Assembly (NCBI GenBank): GCA_001312505.1
Contig: BBDW01000009.1
Coordinates: forward strand, 1 to 64,000
Origin: Mediterraneibacter faecis JCM 15917
GTDB taxonomy: Bacteria > Bacillota > Clostridia > Lachnospirales > Lachnospiraceae
Direction of reading: 5' to 3'
DNA length: 64,000 bases
The notes under the pieces: generated by a model
Told to the model about the DNA's origin: nothing
Database searches by the model: none
Seen by the model: only the letters and a program-made list of their open reading frames with translations
Made by a program: the position numbers and the translations under genes
Shown: one piece after another, positions 1 through 8,616 of the stretch
Numbering within the stretch: position 1 is the first letter of the stretch
How the letters are laid out: each line of letters begins with the position of its first letter

Positions 1-26
1 GAACGAACGGACGGAGAGGCGTAGGT

Positions 27-1184
27 ATGGCGGAAGTACATGGGGAATCAAAGTTGACTTTTTTGGAGTCGACGAGTATTATCATAGGACACGGCGTGGG
101 ATCGGGAATTCTTTCGGTCCCATTCCTTGCATCCAGAAATAACTGGTATGATATCATCTGGATTGCAGCAGTAGCTTATTGCATGAATCTTCTGCTGCAT
201 TTTATGATTGCGGAACTGTCTTTGAATAACAATGGCGCGCAGTTTATCAAATGCTTTGAAAATGAGCTGTTTGTGGGAAAGCTGAAGATGGCATGTACAT
301 GGCTGGCGTTTGGTCTGCTTGGCTTTTCGGTTGTAGTGAATGTGAGTGGATTTATTACCGGTGCGGCAGCAGTATTTTCAGCATGGTTTCACCTTCCGTC
401 AGTGGCCGGGATGCTGCTCTTCTATGTATTGGCGGCAAGTGTGGTCTATATCGGAATGAAACTGGTCGGTATCTGTGAAAAAATTGCAGTGATTTCTATG
501 TTTGGAGTCATAGGAATCCTTTTTGTAGCAACGATGCTTTCAGAGACAACAGAGCTTTCGACAAAGTTCTATTCGAATAACAATATGCTGGCACTTTATA
601 GCATGATCGCATTTTCCTTATCTGCGGTTATGTCTGTGCCACAGGTTGTGAAAGGTTTAGAAGGAGACGAAAAAGGCATTCGTAGAGCAATTGCATCAGG
701 CACGGGATTGAATATGGGATTAATCCTTTTGATTACCTTTATGACGCTTTTGGGATGTTCAAATGTAACAGAGAACGGAGCATTAGTGGATCTTTCCGGT
801 CATCTTGGCGGATGGGTCAGCATTATCGGATATGTATTTTCCTTGCTGGCTCTTGCAACATCTTTCTGGGCAAATACATTGAATCTTCGAGATATCGTGA
901 ATGAACAGACGAAATGGGGCGAAAAGATCAGCTGGCTTGCGGCTACAGTGCCATGCCTTGTGATCGCGCTTATGGGTGTGCAGAGCTTTGTTGGTTTCAC
1001 AAGAATGGCAAGTGTGGTTCAGGTTCTGACAGGAGTAGGAGTGATTGTTGCATACAATCGTTCCAGAAAACGTGCGGGAACTAGCTTGATCTGCGGAAGA
1101 CTTGGTAGTTTGCCGTTCCAGATATTAGCAGTAGCAGCTTCGTTGGTAGCATCTGTAGGAGCAGTGCTTACGGTGACAGTATGA
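27..1184 (+). CDS. Aromatic/branched amino-acid permease (HAAAP/APC-type)
   Basis: A 385-residue, very hydrophobic protein with about 11 predicted membrane segments. It should move an amino acid across the cytoplasmic membrane with a cation. The first segment (residues about 18-36) carries the glycine-rich stretch IIGHGVGSGILSVPF, which matches the substrate-binding first helix of the HAAAP/APC transporter families (TyrP/Mtr-like). The start ATG at 27 follows a GGAG-type ribosome site eight to ten bases upstream. The acetyltransferase gene follows after 48 bases on the same strand, so the two may be co-transcribed. The substrate cannot be read from the sequence; an aromatic amino acid is the usual annotation for this type. 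Confidence 0.75.
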   Translation: MAEVHGESKLTFLESTSIIIGHGVGSGILSVPFLASRNNWYDIIWIAAVAYCMNLLLHFMIAELSLNNNGAQFIKCFENELFVGKLKMACTWLAFGLLGFSVVVNVSGFITGAAAVFSAWFHLPSVAGMLLFYVLAASVVYIGMKLVGICEKIAVISMFGVIGILFVATMLSETTELSTKFYSNNNMLALYSMIAFSLSAVMSVPQVVKGLEGDEKGIRRAIASGTGLNMGLILLITFMTLLGCSNVTENGALVDLSGHLGGWVSIIGYVFSLLALATSFWANTLNLRDIVNEQTKWGEKISWLAATVPCLVIALMGVQSFVGFTRMASVVQVLTGVGVIVAYNRSRKRAGTSLICGRLGSLPFQILAVAASLVASVGAVLTVTV

Positions 1185-1232
1185 AATTACAAATATGTTA
1201 TTACAAAAGTTGATGAAGAAGGAGATTAGAAA

Positions 1233-1766
1233 ATGCAAGAACAGATGAAAGGGAACAGTAGTATTTTAGAAAGATTTGAATTCAGGGATATTAGACAGGA
1301 AGAGGCCGATCAGGCAGTCTTGATTGAGAAAATTTGTTTCCCGCCAAATGAAGCATGTTCTGAGAAACACATGAAGGAGCGAATCGGTGTGACTCCAGAA
1401 TTGTTTTTAGTTGCGGTAGATAAAACAACTGGGAAGTTAGCGGGATTTTTGAATGGAATAGCAACGGACGAGGAAAAATTCCGAGATGAATTTTTTACAG
1501 ATGCATCTTTGAATAATCCAAAAGGAAAGAAAGTTATGATCCTTGGCTTAGATGTATTACCGGAGTATCGAGGACAAGGTCTGGCACGAGAGATTGTAAG
1601 ATGTTATCTGCAAAGAGAAGAAGAAAAGGGAAGAAAAGAAATTGTTCTTACCTGCCTGGATGGAAAAGTAGAGATGTATAAAAGATTTGGTTTTGTAGAT
1701 CTGGGAATGTCAGATTCTGTCTGGGGTGGAGAAGAATGGCATGAAATGACATATTATCTGAGATAG
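1233..1766 (+). CDS. GNAT family N-acetyltransferase
   Basis: A 177-residue cytoplasmic protein that should transfer an acetyl group from acetyl-CoA to an amine. Motif A is visible at residues 108-120 as DVLPEYRGQGLAR, the R/Q-x-x-G-x-G/A loop that binds the CoA pyrophosphate. A tyrosine-rich C-terminal part with KRFGF at about 157-161 fits the GNAT fold, of the arylalkylamine/spermidine type. A good AAGGAGA site precedes the ATG. A strong intrinsic terminator follows (1788-1841), so transcription probably ends here. The acceptor substrate is unknown. Confidence 0.8.
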   Translation: MQEQMKGNSSILERFEFRDIRQEEADQAVLIEKICFPPNEACSEKHMKERIGVTPELFLVAVDKTTGKLAGFLNGIATDEEKFRDEFFTDASLNNPKGKKVMILGLDVLPEYRGQGLAREIVRCYLQREEEKGRKEIVLTCLDGKVEMYKRFGFVDLGMSDSVWGGEEWHEMTYYLR

Positions 1767-1787
1767 AAGCAAATAACGAATGATAGT

Positions 1788-1841
1788 GAAAGCTGTAAAG
1801 TCTAATGGAAAATATTTGCCAAAGACTTTACAGCTTTTTTC
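1788..1841 (+). terminator. Intrinsic terminator after GNAT gene
   Basis: A perfect 13-bp stem (AGCTGTAAAGTCT paired with AGACTTTACAGCT) is followed by six to seven T. Confidence 0.85.
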
Positions 1842-1869
1842 TAAAAATGTATGATAAGAAAGGAAAATG

Positions 1870-2010
1870 GTAACTGTTCAGAGCCAAGCAAAATTTCAAA
1901 AGCAGATATGAAATGCTTGCATTTTTAAGGCTGTTTTTGAAATTTTATTTGGCGGATACGCCACACCGACGAAATGCGTAGCATTTTGGAGGTTGGCTCT
2001 GAACAGTTAC
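1870..2010. mobile_element. MITE with IS66-type ends, copy 1
   Basis: A 141-bp non-coding element bounded by a long terminal inverted repeat (GTAACTGTTCAGAGCC at each end, outward on both strands). It is flanked by a perfect 8-bp duplication GGAAAATG at 1862-1869 and 2011-2018. GTAA ends with 8-bp target duplications are the known hallmark of the IS66 family, so this looks like a non-autonomous derivative mobilised by an IS66 transposase encoded elsewhere. A second copy, about 93 percent identical and in opposite orientation, lies at 35411-35552. No open reading frame of note is inside. Confidence 0.85.
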
Positions 2011-2054
2011 GGAAAATGAAAAACATGAGATAGATAAGACGAGGAGAAAATATC

Positions 2055-2562
2055 ATGGAGTATTGGGATATTTATGATGCGGAGAAACGGCTGACCGGAA
2101 GAACGATGAAGCGAAATGACTGGTGCTTAAAGGATGGGGGAATACCATCTGACAGTGCTTGGAGTTGTGGCAAGACCGGATGGAACATATCTGATCACGA
2201 AACGTGTAATGACAAAAGCGTGGGCACCGTTGGTGGGAAGTATCCGGCGGTGCAGCGCAGGCAGGAGAGTCTTCTGAGGAAGCGGTATGCGTGAAGTGAG
2301 AGAAGAGACAGGATTAGATATTTCTAATGCAGAAGGCGGATATGTATTTACTTATAAGCGAGAAAATCCGGGCGAGGGTGATAATTATTTTGTTGATGTA
2401 TATCGCTTTGTGCTTGATATTGATGAGAATGATCTGAAACTTCAGACAGAAGAAACAGATGGATATATGTTCGCAACTAAGGAGGAGATTGAAAACTTTG
2501 CCAAGGAGGGAATCTTCCTCCATTATGACAGTATTAAGAGAGTGTTTGAACAGTTACAATAA
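2055..2562 (+). pseudogene. NUDIX hydrolase, broken by several frameshifts
   Basis: Read across frames, the protein begins MEYWDIYDAEKRLTGRTM, the N-terminus typical of NUDIX proteins related to isopentenyl-diphosphate isomerase-like hydrolases. It continues through a Nudix box split between two frames: GGAAQAGESSEEAV in one frame, then REVREETGL in another. The three breaks I can place are an extra G in the run near 2138, an indel near 2229-2232, and one near 2286-2288. The C-terminal part (2287-2562, YVFTYKRENPGEGDNYFVD onward) is in one frame. With three lesions in 500 bases the gene is non-functional as written, unless the lesions are sequencing errors. Confidence 0.75.
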
Positions 2563-2583
2563 TTTATAGAATGAGGAAAAGTT

Positions 2584-3966
2584 ATGCATTCAGAAAAGAA
2601 GAAAAACAGATTTGAAATTGATATGTGCAATGGCTCGATCATGAATAAGCTGATTTCTTTTTCAATTCCGCTGATGTTATCTGGAATTCTGCAGCTTGCA
2701 TTTAACGCAGTGGACATTGTTGTAGTGGGAAGATTCAGCGGAAGCGAGGCACTGGCAGCAGTCGGATCAACCACAGCACTGATCAATGTATTTACTAATT
2801 TATTTATAGGAATATCTCTTGGGGGGGCAAATGTACTTGCGGCCAGATTCTATGCGGCAGGGCGCGAGAAAGAGATGTCGGAGACGGTGCACACAGCGAT
2901 TACATTTGCAATTATAAGCGGAGTTGTGATGGCATTAGTTGGATTGTTCTTTTCCAGAGGAGCACTTGACTGATGGGAACACCGGATAATGTAATCAATC
3001 TTTCGACACTATATATGAAGATCTATTTCCTGGGAATGCCGTTTTTTATGCTATACAATTACGGTGCGGCAATCTTAAGAGCGGTTGGAGATACGAAGCG
3101 GCCACTTTTCTTTTTGATTGTAGCAGGTGTGATCAATGCGTGTTTAAACCTTTTACTTGTAATTGTTTTTCATCTGGGAGTGGCGGGTGTTGCAATTGCA
3201 ACTGTGACAGCACAATTTGTATCATGTATTTTGGTACTGCGTTGTTTATATAAATCAGAAAGCAGTTATCAGCTTCGCTTTTCGAAGTTAATGATAAAAA
3301 AGTATATTTAGGACAGATCTTCCAGGTGGGAATTCCGGCAGGATCCAGAGTACCGTGATCAATTTCTCAAATGTACTTCTGCAGTCATCGGTCAATTCTT
3401 TCGGATCTGTGGCAATGGCAGGATATACGGCAGCGAATAATATTTTCGGATTTTTATATGCATCGATCAATGCAGTGACACAGGCATGTATGAGTTTTAC
3501 AAGCCAGAATTACGGAGTCGGAAAATGGAAACGAATGGACAGAGTCTTAGTTGACTGCCTGATTCTTTCCACAACGATTGCATTAATTCTTGGTGGAGGT
3601 GCGTATCTCTTTGGACCGGAACTTTTGAAGATTTATACTGATGATCCTCAGGTTATCAGCTGTGGTATGGAGATCCTTCTGTATACAACAGTTACTTATT
3701 TTCTATGCGGATGGATGGATCTGTTCCCGGGATCTCTTCGTGGAATGGGAAAATCAATTGTGCCGATGCTACTTTCCGTAATCGGAACAGTCGGAACGAG
3801 AATCGTCTGGATCTTTGGAATATTTCCAAAATTCAGATCGTTAAAGATTTTGTTCATTTCCTATCCTGCATCCTGGATCATTACGATCATGCTGCAAGTG
3901 ATTTGCTTTATTTTTGTTAGAAGAATCGTCTATGCACCGTTGAAAAAACGAGAGGCCATGATATAG
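2584..3966 (+). pseudogene. MATE family efflux transporter, broken by two or more frameshifts
   Basis: Three adjoining reading frames (2584-2973, 2973-3311 and 3355-3966) together give a full-length MATE/NorM-type multidrug or organic cation exporter of about 455 residues and about 12 membrane segments. The N-terminus MNKLISFSIPLMLSGILQL and the repeat FNAVDIVVVGRFSGSEALA are family hallmarks. The frame changes at about 2968 (one base missing before the Met-Gly-Thr-Pro segment) and again near 3295 and 3345 (single missing bases). A run of seven G at 2821-2827 is in frame, coding Gly-Gly. The start ATG lies 21 bases after the NUDIX stop. A terminator follows at 3969. Confidence 0.8.
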
Positions 3967-3968
3967 TA

Positions 3969-4023
3969 AAAAAGAAATGCTTTATTTCCCAAAATACAAG
4001 AGGGAAGAAAGCATTTCTTTTTT
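3969..4023 (+). terminator. Intrinsic terminator after MATE gene
   Basis: AAAGAAATGCTT and its complement AAGCATTTCTTT form the stem, with a further TTCCC/GGGAA pairing in the upper arm. A T-run follows. Confidence 0.75.
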
Positions 4024-4041
4024 ATGTGCGTATTTTGTAAA

Positions 4042-4110
4042 TGATAATTATTGACAAATCCAACATCCTGGAATAAGCTAGTTTTGTATAACTAATTGAT
4101 AAAAAATCGC
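4042..4110 (+). promoter_or_regulatory. feoAB promoter region with Fur-like box and inverted repeat
   Basis: TGATAATTATTGACA (4042-4056) resembles a 7-1-7 Fur box, with the left half perfect and the right half about 5 of 7. It overlaps a consensus -35 TTGACA at 4051-4056. Downstream, TAGTT-ttgtat-AACTA (about 4080-4095) is an inverted repeat that could bind an iron-responsive dimer. Position directly upstream of an iron transporter supports iron control. The actual regulator is inference. Confidence 0.4.
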
Positions 4111-4136
4111 AATAAACTAAAGAGGATGATAAAAAA

Positions 4137-6476
4137 ATGACATTAAAAGAATTAGCGATTGGAAAGAGTGCTGTAATTCGAACAGTTGGAGCTTCCGGTG
4201 CGTTACGACAGCATTTTTTGGATATGGGTATGATTCCGGGTGCGGAAGTTACGGTGGTAAAGTTTGCACCGATGGGAGACCCGATGGAATTGCAGGTACA
4301 TGGATATGAACTGACACTTCGTCTTGCAGAGGCAGAACAGATTGAAGTTGAGGAAATCAGCGAGAGAACAAACAGCCATTCCCGTGGAGAACGTTTGAAA
4401 CCGGTAGATCATCCGGGACTTGGAGAAGAAGGAAAGTATCATTCTGAAGAAGATGCTAATCCGTTACCGGATGGAACAGTGCTTACTTATGCCCTGGTAG
4501 GAAATCAGAACTGTGGAAAGACAACGTTGTTTAATCAGCTCACAGGAGCAAATCAGCATGTAGGAAACTTCCCGGGAGTAACAGTAGACCGTAAGGATGG
4601 AACAATCAAAGGTTATCCGAATACGAATGTGACAGACCTTCCGGGAATTTATTCAATGTCTCCATACAGCAGTGAGGAGATTGTTTCAAGAAATTTTGTG
4701 CTGGATGAACATCCGAAAGCAATTATCAACATTGTGGATGCAACGAATATTGAGCGAAATCTTTACCTGACAATGCAGTTGCTTGAGATGGATATTCCAA
4801 TGGTTGTTGCGCTGAATATGATGGATGAGGTGATTGGAAATCATGGCTCTATTGATGTGAATACAATGGAGGCACTGCTTGGAGTTCCGGTTATTCCGAT
4901 TTCAGCGGCGAAGAATGAAGGTGTGGACGAAGTAATACGTCATGCACTTCATGTGGCGAAATACCAGGAACGTCCGCTGCGTCAGGATTTCTGTGATAAG
5001 AGTGATCATGACGGTGCGGTTCACAGATGTATTCATGCAGTGATCCATCTGATTGAAGATCATGCGGAGGAAGCGAAGCTTCCGGTGCGTTTTGCTGCGA
5101 CGAAGGCAATCGAGGGCGATCCGCTGATTTTGGAGCAGTTAAAGCTTGATCAGAATGAGTTGGATATGCTGGAACATATCGTGCAGCAGATGGAGACAGA
5201 ACGTGAGGTTGACAGAAGTGCGGCAATCGCAGATATGCGATTCGATTTTATCGAGCGTCTTTGTGAGCAGACGGTTGTGAAACCGAAAGAGAGTAAAGAG
5301 CGTGTCAGAAGTGAGAAGATAGACAAAATCTTGACAGGAAAATATACAGCGATCCCATGTTTTATCGGAATCATGGTGCTTGTATTTTATCTGACATTTA
5401 ATGTAATCGGTGCATTTCTGCAAGGAATTCTGGAAATGGGAATTGATCAGTTGTCAAGAATGGCTGAGGCGGGACTGATCGCACTCAATGTAAATGATGT
5501 AATCCGAAGTCTTGTAATCGACGGAATCTTTACAGGAGTAGGAAGCGTGCTTAGTTTTCTTCCGATTATTGTTACTTTGTTCTTCTTCCTCTCTATGATG
5601 GAAGACAGTGGATATATCGCGCGAGTGGCATTTGTAATGGATAAACTGCTTCGTAAGATCGGTCTTTCCGGTCGAAGCATTGTGCCGATGTTGATCGGAT
5701 TCGGATGTACAGTTCCGGCAGTTATGGCAACAAGAACATTGACCAGTGAAAGAGACCGTAGGATGACGATCCTTCTGACACCGTTTATGAGCTGTACAGC
5801 AAAACTTCCGATTTATGCATTCTTTGTAAGTACATTTTTCCCGGGTAAGGGCGGACTGATCATGTCGGGTCTGTACGTGCTTGGAATTGTAGTTGGAATT
5901 TTAATCGCATTCCTTTATCGAGGAACTCTGTTTAAAGGAGAACCGGTACCATTTGTTATGGAACTTCCGAATTATCGTCTGCCGGGTGCGAAGAATGTGG
6001 CACAGCTTCTTTGGGAGAAAGCGAAAGATTTTTTACAGAAAGCATTTACAGTTATTCTGATGGCAACGATTGTTGTATGGTTCTTGCAGAGTTTTGACTT
6101 GCATCTGAACCTTGTGGAGAATTCAGCAGATAGTATTCTTGCTATGATAGCAGGTGCACTTGTTCCAATCCTTCGTCCGCTTGGACTGGGAGACTGGAGA
6201 ATTTGTACAGCACTGATCAGTGGATTTATGGCGAAAGAAAGTGTAGTATCAACACTTGAGGTATTGTTCGGAGGTGGAATTGCATCCGTACTAACTCCAT
6301 TGTCAGCCGGTGTCCTGCTTGTATTCAGTCTGCTCTACACACCATGTGTTGCAGCGGTCGCATCAGTAAGGCGTGAGCTTGGTACAAAATGGGCTGTCGG
6401 AATGGTATTCTGGCAGTGTCTGATCGCATGGGTTGTGGCAATCATCACGAGAGGAATCGGAATGCTACTTTTCTAA
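4137..6476 (+). CDS. feoB: Ferrous iron transporter, FeoA-FeoB fusion
   Basis: A 779-residue inner-membrane Fe2+ importer. Residues 1-75 form an SH3-like FeoA domain. After a charged linker comes the FeoB G domain: G1 loop GNQNCGKTT at about 122-130 (Asn-Cys form usual in FeoB), G2 region GNFPGVTVDRKDG at about 143-155, G3 DLPG at about 167-170 and G4 NMMD at about 227-230. The rest is the helical membrane core with about eight segments and two Gate regions that include the family Cys residues (GFGCTVPA and TPFMSCTAK). The fused FeoA is common in clostridia and replaces the separate gene. No regulator gene is adjacent; see the upstream Fur-like box. Length and motifs are normal and the gene is intact. 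Confidence 0.95.
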   Translation: MTLKELAIGKSAVIRTVGASGALRQHFLDMGMIPGAEVTVVKFAPMGDPMELQVHGYELTLRLAEAEQIEVEEISERTNSHSRGERLKPVDHPGLGEEGKYHSEEDANPLPDGTVLTYALVGNQNCGKTTLFNQLTGANQHVGNFPGVTVDRKDGTIKGYPNTNVTDLPGIYSMSPYSSEEIVSRNFVLDEHPKAIINIVDATNIERNLYLTMQLLEMDIPMVVALNMMDEVIGNHGSIDVNTMEALLGVPVIPISAAKNEGVDEVIRHALHVAKYQERPLRQDFCDKSDHDGAVHRCIHAVIHLIEDHAEEAKLPVRFAATKAIEGDPLILEQLKLDQNELDMLEHIVQQMETEREVDRSAAIADMRFDFIERLCEQTVVKPKESKERVRSEKIDKILTGKYTAIPCFIGIMVLVFYLTFNVIGAFLQGILEMGIDQLSRMAEAGLIALNVNDVIRSLVIDGIFTGVGSVLSFLPIIVTLFFFLSMMEDSGYIARVAFVMDKLLRKIGLSGRSIVPMLIGFGCTVPAVMATRTLTSERDRRMTILLTPFMSCTAKLPIYAFFVSTFFPGKGGLIMSGLYVLGIVVGILIAFLYRGTLFKGEPVPFVMELPNYRLPGAKNVAQLLWEKAKDFLQKAFTVILMATIVVWFLQSFDLHLNLVENSADSILAMIAGALVPILRPLGLGDWRICTALISGFMAKESVVSTLEVLFGGGIASVLTPLSAGVLLVFSLLYTPCVAAVASVRRELGTKWAVGMVFWQCLIAWVVAIITRGIGMLLF

Positions 6477-6549
6477 TGGGGAAAGCTGTTACTGTGACAG
6501 TAACGAAATGTCTCGGAATAAATCGTCTGGGAATAAATGATAAAATTTA

Positions 6550-6578
6550 TTGACAAAACAGAATTCATTCGTTATAGT
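6550..6578 (+). promoter_or_regulatory. SigA-type promoter of the mntP leader
   Basis: TTGACA at 6550-6555, a 17-bp spacer and TATAGT at 6573-6578. The transcript would begin near 6585 and contain the riboswitch. Confidence 0.75.
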
Positions 6579-6639
6579 AAGAAACGATGTGTCAGTGAGG
6601 CAGTTGTTCATGAGACGAACCGAGCCGAAAGATAAATTA

Positions 6640-6827
6640 AATATATTCCGTGAGGGAGTAGTTCGCATGAAAATGTGATTTGTCAACATACCGGTGAGAA
6701 TGAGTTTTAAAAGATCACCTGGCAAATCTTAAAGAATGAGACTCATGTATGTTTTAAATAAGAGGATAAGTTTGTTATGTCAAGCAGGCAGTTCTCTTAT
6801 CATAGAACATACGTGGGTCTCTTTGTT
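6640..6827 (+). promoter_or_regulatory. yybP-ykoY (Mn2+) riboswitch with terminator platform
   Basis: Signature pieces of the yybP-ykoY aptamer occur in order: GGGAGTAG (6654-6661), GTCAACATACCGGTGAG (about 6682-6698), CACCTGGCA and TGAGAC (about 6737-6742). The 3' side of the aptamer (TGAGACTCATGTATGTT) is also complementary, with a few wobbles, to AACATACGTGGGTCTC at about 6807-6822, which is followed by TTTGTT. The leader can therefore form either the Mn-bound aptamer or a terminator, giving an ON switch. The downstream gene is the Mn2+ exporter mntP, the classic target. A further hairpin (ATTAGGAAAG/CTTTCCTAAT, 6829-6852) follows. Confidence 0.85.
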
Positions 6828-6931
6828 ATATTAGGAAAGTCCTTTCCTAATATATAAAAAACGCTCCGCTCAGGATGCGCACTGCAATTGTAGCGGAACA
6901 GATACAGAAGAAAAAAGAAAAGAGGAGAAAC

Positions 6932-7513
6932 ATGGCACTATTTATCGAGCTTTTGTTGATGGGGGTCGGGCTTGCGATGGATGCATTCGCAGTGTCCGTC
7001 TGTAAGGGCCTTGGAATGAAGAAGCTGAATAAGAAACAGGCGGTAGTGATCGGATTGTATTTTGGAGGGTTCCAGGCATTAATGCCGCTTGTGGGATGGA
7101 TTCTTGGAATTCAGTTTCAAAAGTATATTACAAGTATTGATCACTGGATCGCATTTATTCTGCTTGGCTTTATCGGTGGGAAAATGATTCTGGAGGCAGT
7201 AAAAGAATGGAACGAAGAAGATATTGTTGAAGTAAAAGATCAGCCGTTGGATCATAGAAATATGTTTGTACTTGCCGTTGCGACGAGTATCGATGCGCTG
7301 GCAGTCGGAATCACATTTGCATTTCTGGACACACCGATTCTTGAGGCAATTACGATCATCGGAATTACGACAATGGTTATTTCTATTGTTGGTGTAGTGA
7401 TTGGAAATTATTTTGGTGGGAAATATAAACATAAGGCAGAACTGGTTGGTGGAATCATCCTGGTGCTTTTAGGTGTTAGGATTTTGATCCAGCATCTGTC
7501 TGGATTAGCATAA
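6932..7513 (+). CDS. mntP: Manganese efflux pump MntP
   Basis: A 193-residue, six-helix membrane protein that exports Mn2+. The two internal repeats carry the conserved acidic motifs MDAFAVSVCKG (about residues 15-25) and SIDALAVGI (about 127-135), whose Asp residues bind the metal. I choose the ATG at 6932 because it follows AGAGGAGAAAC at ideal spacing and gives the normal MntP length. An earlier in-frame ATG at 6875 would add a charged tail and lies next to the riboswitch hairpin. Expression is expected to rise with Mn2+ through the upstream riboswitch. The next gene, a cation exchanger, starts 39 bases later and is likely under the same switch. Confidence 0.95.
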   Translation: MALFIELLLMGVGLAMDAFAVSVCKGLGMKKLNKKQAVVIGLYFGGFQALMPLVGWILGIQFQKYITSIDHWIAFILLGFIGGKMILEAVKEWNEEDIVEVKDQPLDHRNMFVLAVATSIDALAVGITFAFLDTPILEAITIIGITTMVISIVGVVIGNYFGGKYKHKAELVGGIILVLLGVRILIQHLSGLA

Positions 7514-7552
7514 AATGAGGTTGAATATAGTATAGCAGAAAGGAAATAAAAG

Positions 7553-8542
7553 ATGAGTGATTTGTTTCAAAGTGTGCCATTTGCAGTGGTACTTTTAATT
7601 ATTGGATTTGTGTTTCTTGTAAAAGGTGCAGATGCATTTGTTGAGGGGTGTAGCAGTATCGCAAGACGGTATCATGTTCCGTCACTGATCATCGGAATGA
7701 CGATTGTGGCGATGGGGACGAGCCTTCCGGAGACTGCGGTCAGTGTGACAGCAGCAGTTACGGGAAACAATGCACTTGCAGTCAGTAATGCGGTAGGATC
7801 TAATATTTTCAATCTCATGGTTGTAGTCGGAGCCTGCACGCTTTTTACTTCCGTGGCAGTTCAGATTAATACGTTAAAGATTGATTTTCCGATATCTATT
7901 CTGTGTGCGGTATTGCTTCTGATTCTTGGTGCAGCCGGAATGTCACTGGGACATATAGATGGAGTTGTATTTATTATCTTATTCCTGGCGTTTATCCTCT
8001 ACATGATTCGCTCAGCACAGACATCTCGTGAGAAAAATGTGGAGCCGGGAGTGGAAGAGGAAGAGTATCTTCTGGAAGCAGAGGAGATTCAGGAAATGTC
8101 TATGGGAAAGAGTGTGATTTACATTCTTCTCGGCGCAGTAGCGATTGCGGTCGGAAGTGACTGGGTAGTAGACGGTGCCTGTACAGTTGCGGCGGCAATT
8201 GGAATCAGTCAGACTCTGATTGGTCTTACTGTAGTTGCATTTGGAACAAGCCTTCCGGAGCTGGTTACATCGATTGTAGCAGCAAAAAAAGGTGAGGTGG
8301 ATATGGCACTTGGAAATGTAATCGGTTCCAATATCTTTAATATTCTCATGGTGCTTGGTATTGCGGCAGCAATTTCACCGGTCGCATTTTTGACAGAAAA
8401 TATCATTGATATTGCAGTGCTGATCGTGTTTAGTGTTATTGGATGGATCATGGCGTGGACGAAAAAGGAACTTAATAGAAAAGAAGGTATTATCATGTTG
8501 ATTCTTTATGCAGTGTATGTTGTGTACATTTGTATGAGATAG
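7553..8542 (+). CDS. Calcium/sodium antiporter family protein (CaCA, YrbG-like)
   Basis: A 329-residue membrane protein with about ten helices and the two alpha repeats typical of CaCA exchangers: GTSLPETAVSV with AVGSNIFN in the first half, and GTSLPELVTSI with VIGSNIFN in the second. The loop between the halves is acidic (EEEEYLLEAEEIQEM). The family swaps Na+ or H+ for Ca2+ or related divalent ions. Because the gene follows mntP closely and shares its Mn2+ riboswitch leader, Mn2+ is a plausible physiological substrate; that is inference. The start has an AGAAAGGAAATAAAAG ribosome site. A bidirectional terminator follows. Confidence 0.88.
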   Translation: MSDLFQSVPFAVVLLIIGFVFLVKGADAFVEGCSSIARRYHVPSLIIGMTIVAMGTSLPETAVSVTAAVTGNNALAVSNAVGSNIFNLMVVVGACTLFTSVAVQINTLKIDFPISILCAVLLLILGAAGMSLGHIDGVVFIILFLAFILYMIRSAQTSREKNVEPGVEEEEYLLEAEEIQEMSMGKSVIYILLGAVAIAVGSDWVVDGACTVAAAIGISQTLIGLTVVAFGTSLPELVTSIVAAKKGEVDMALGNVIGSNIFNILMVLGIAAAISPVAFLTENIIDIAVLIVFSVIGWIMAWTKKELNRKEGIIMLILYAVYVVYICMR

Positions 8543-8557
8543 TTTGTGATAACTCTG

Positions 8558-8616
8558 AAAAAAGGATTATGTGAAAGGCAAAAAGTACTTGTGCCAATCA
8601 CATAATCCTATTTTAG
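8558..8616. terminator. Bidirectional terminator between exchanger and fliB-like gene
   Basis: A perfect 12-bp stem AGGATTATGTGA / TCACATAATCCT has an A-run on its left and a T-rich tail on its right, between two convergent genes. Confidence 0.8.
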
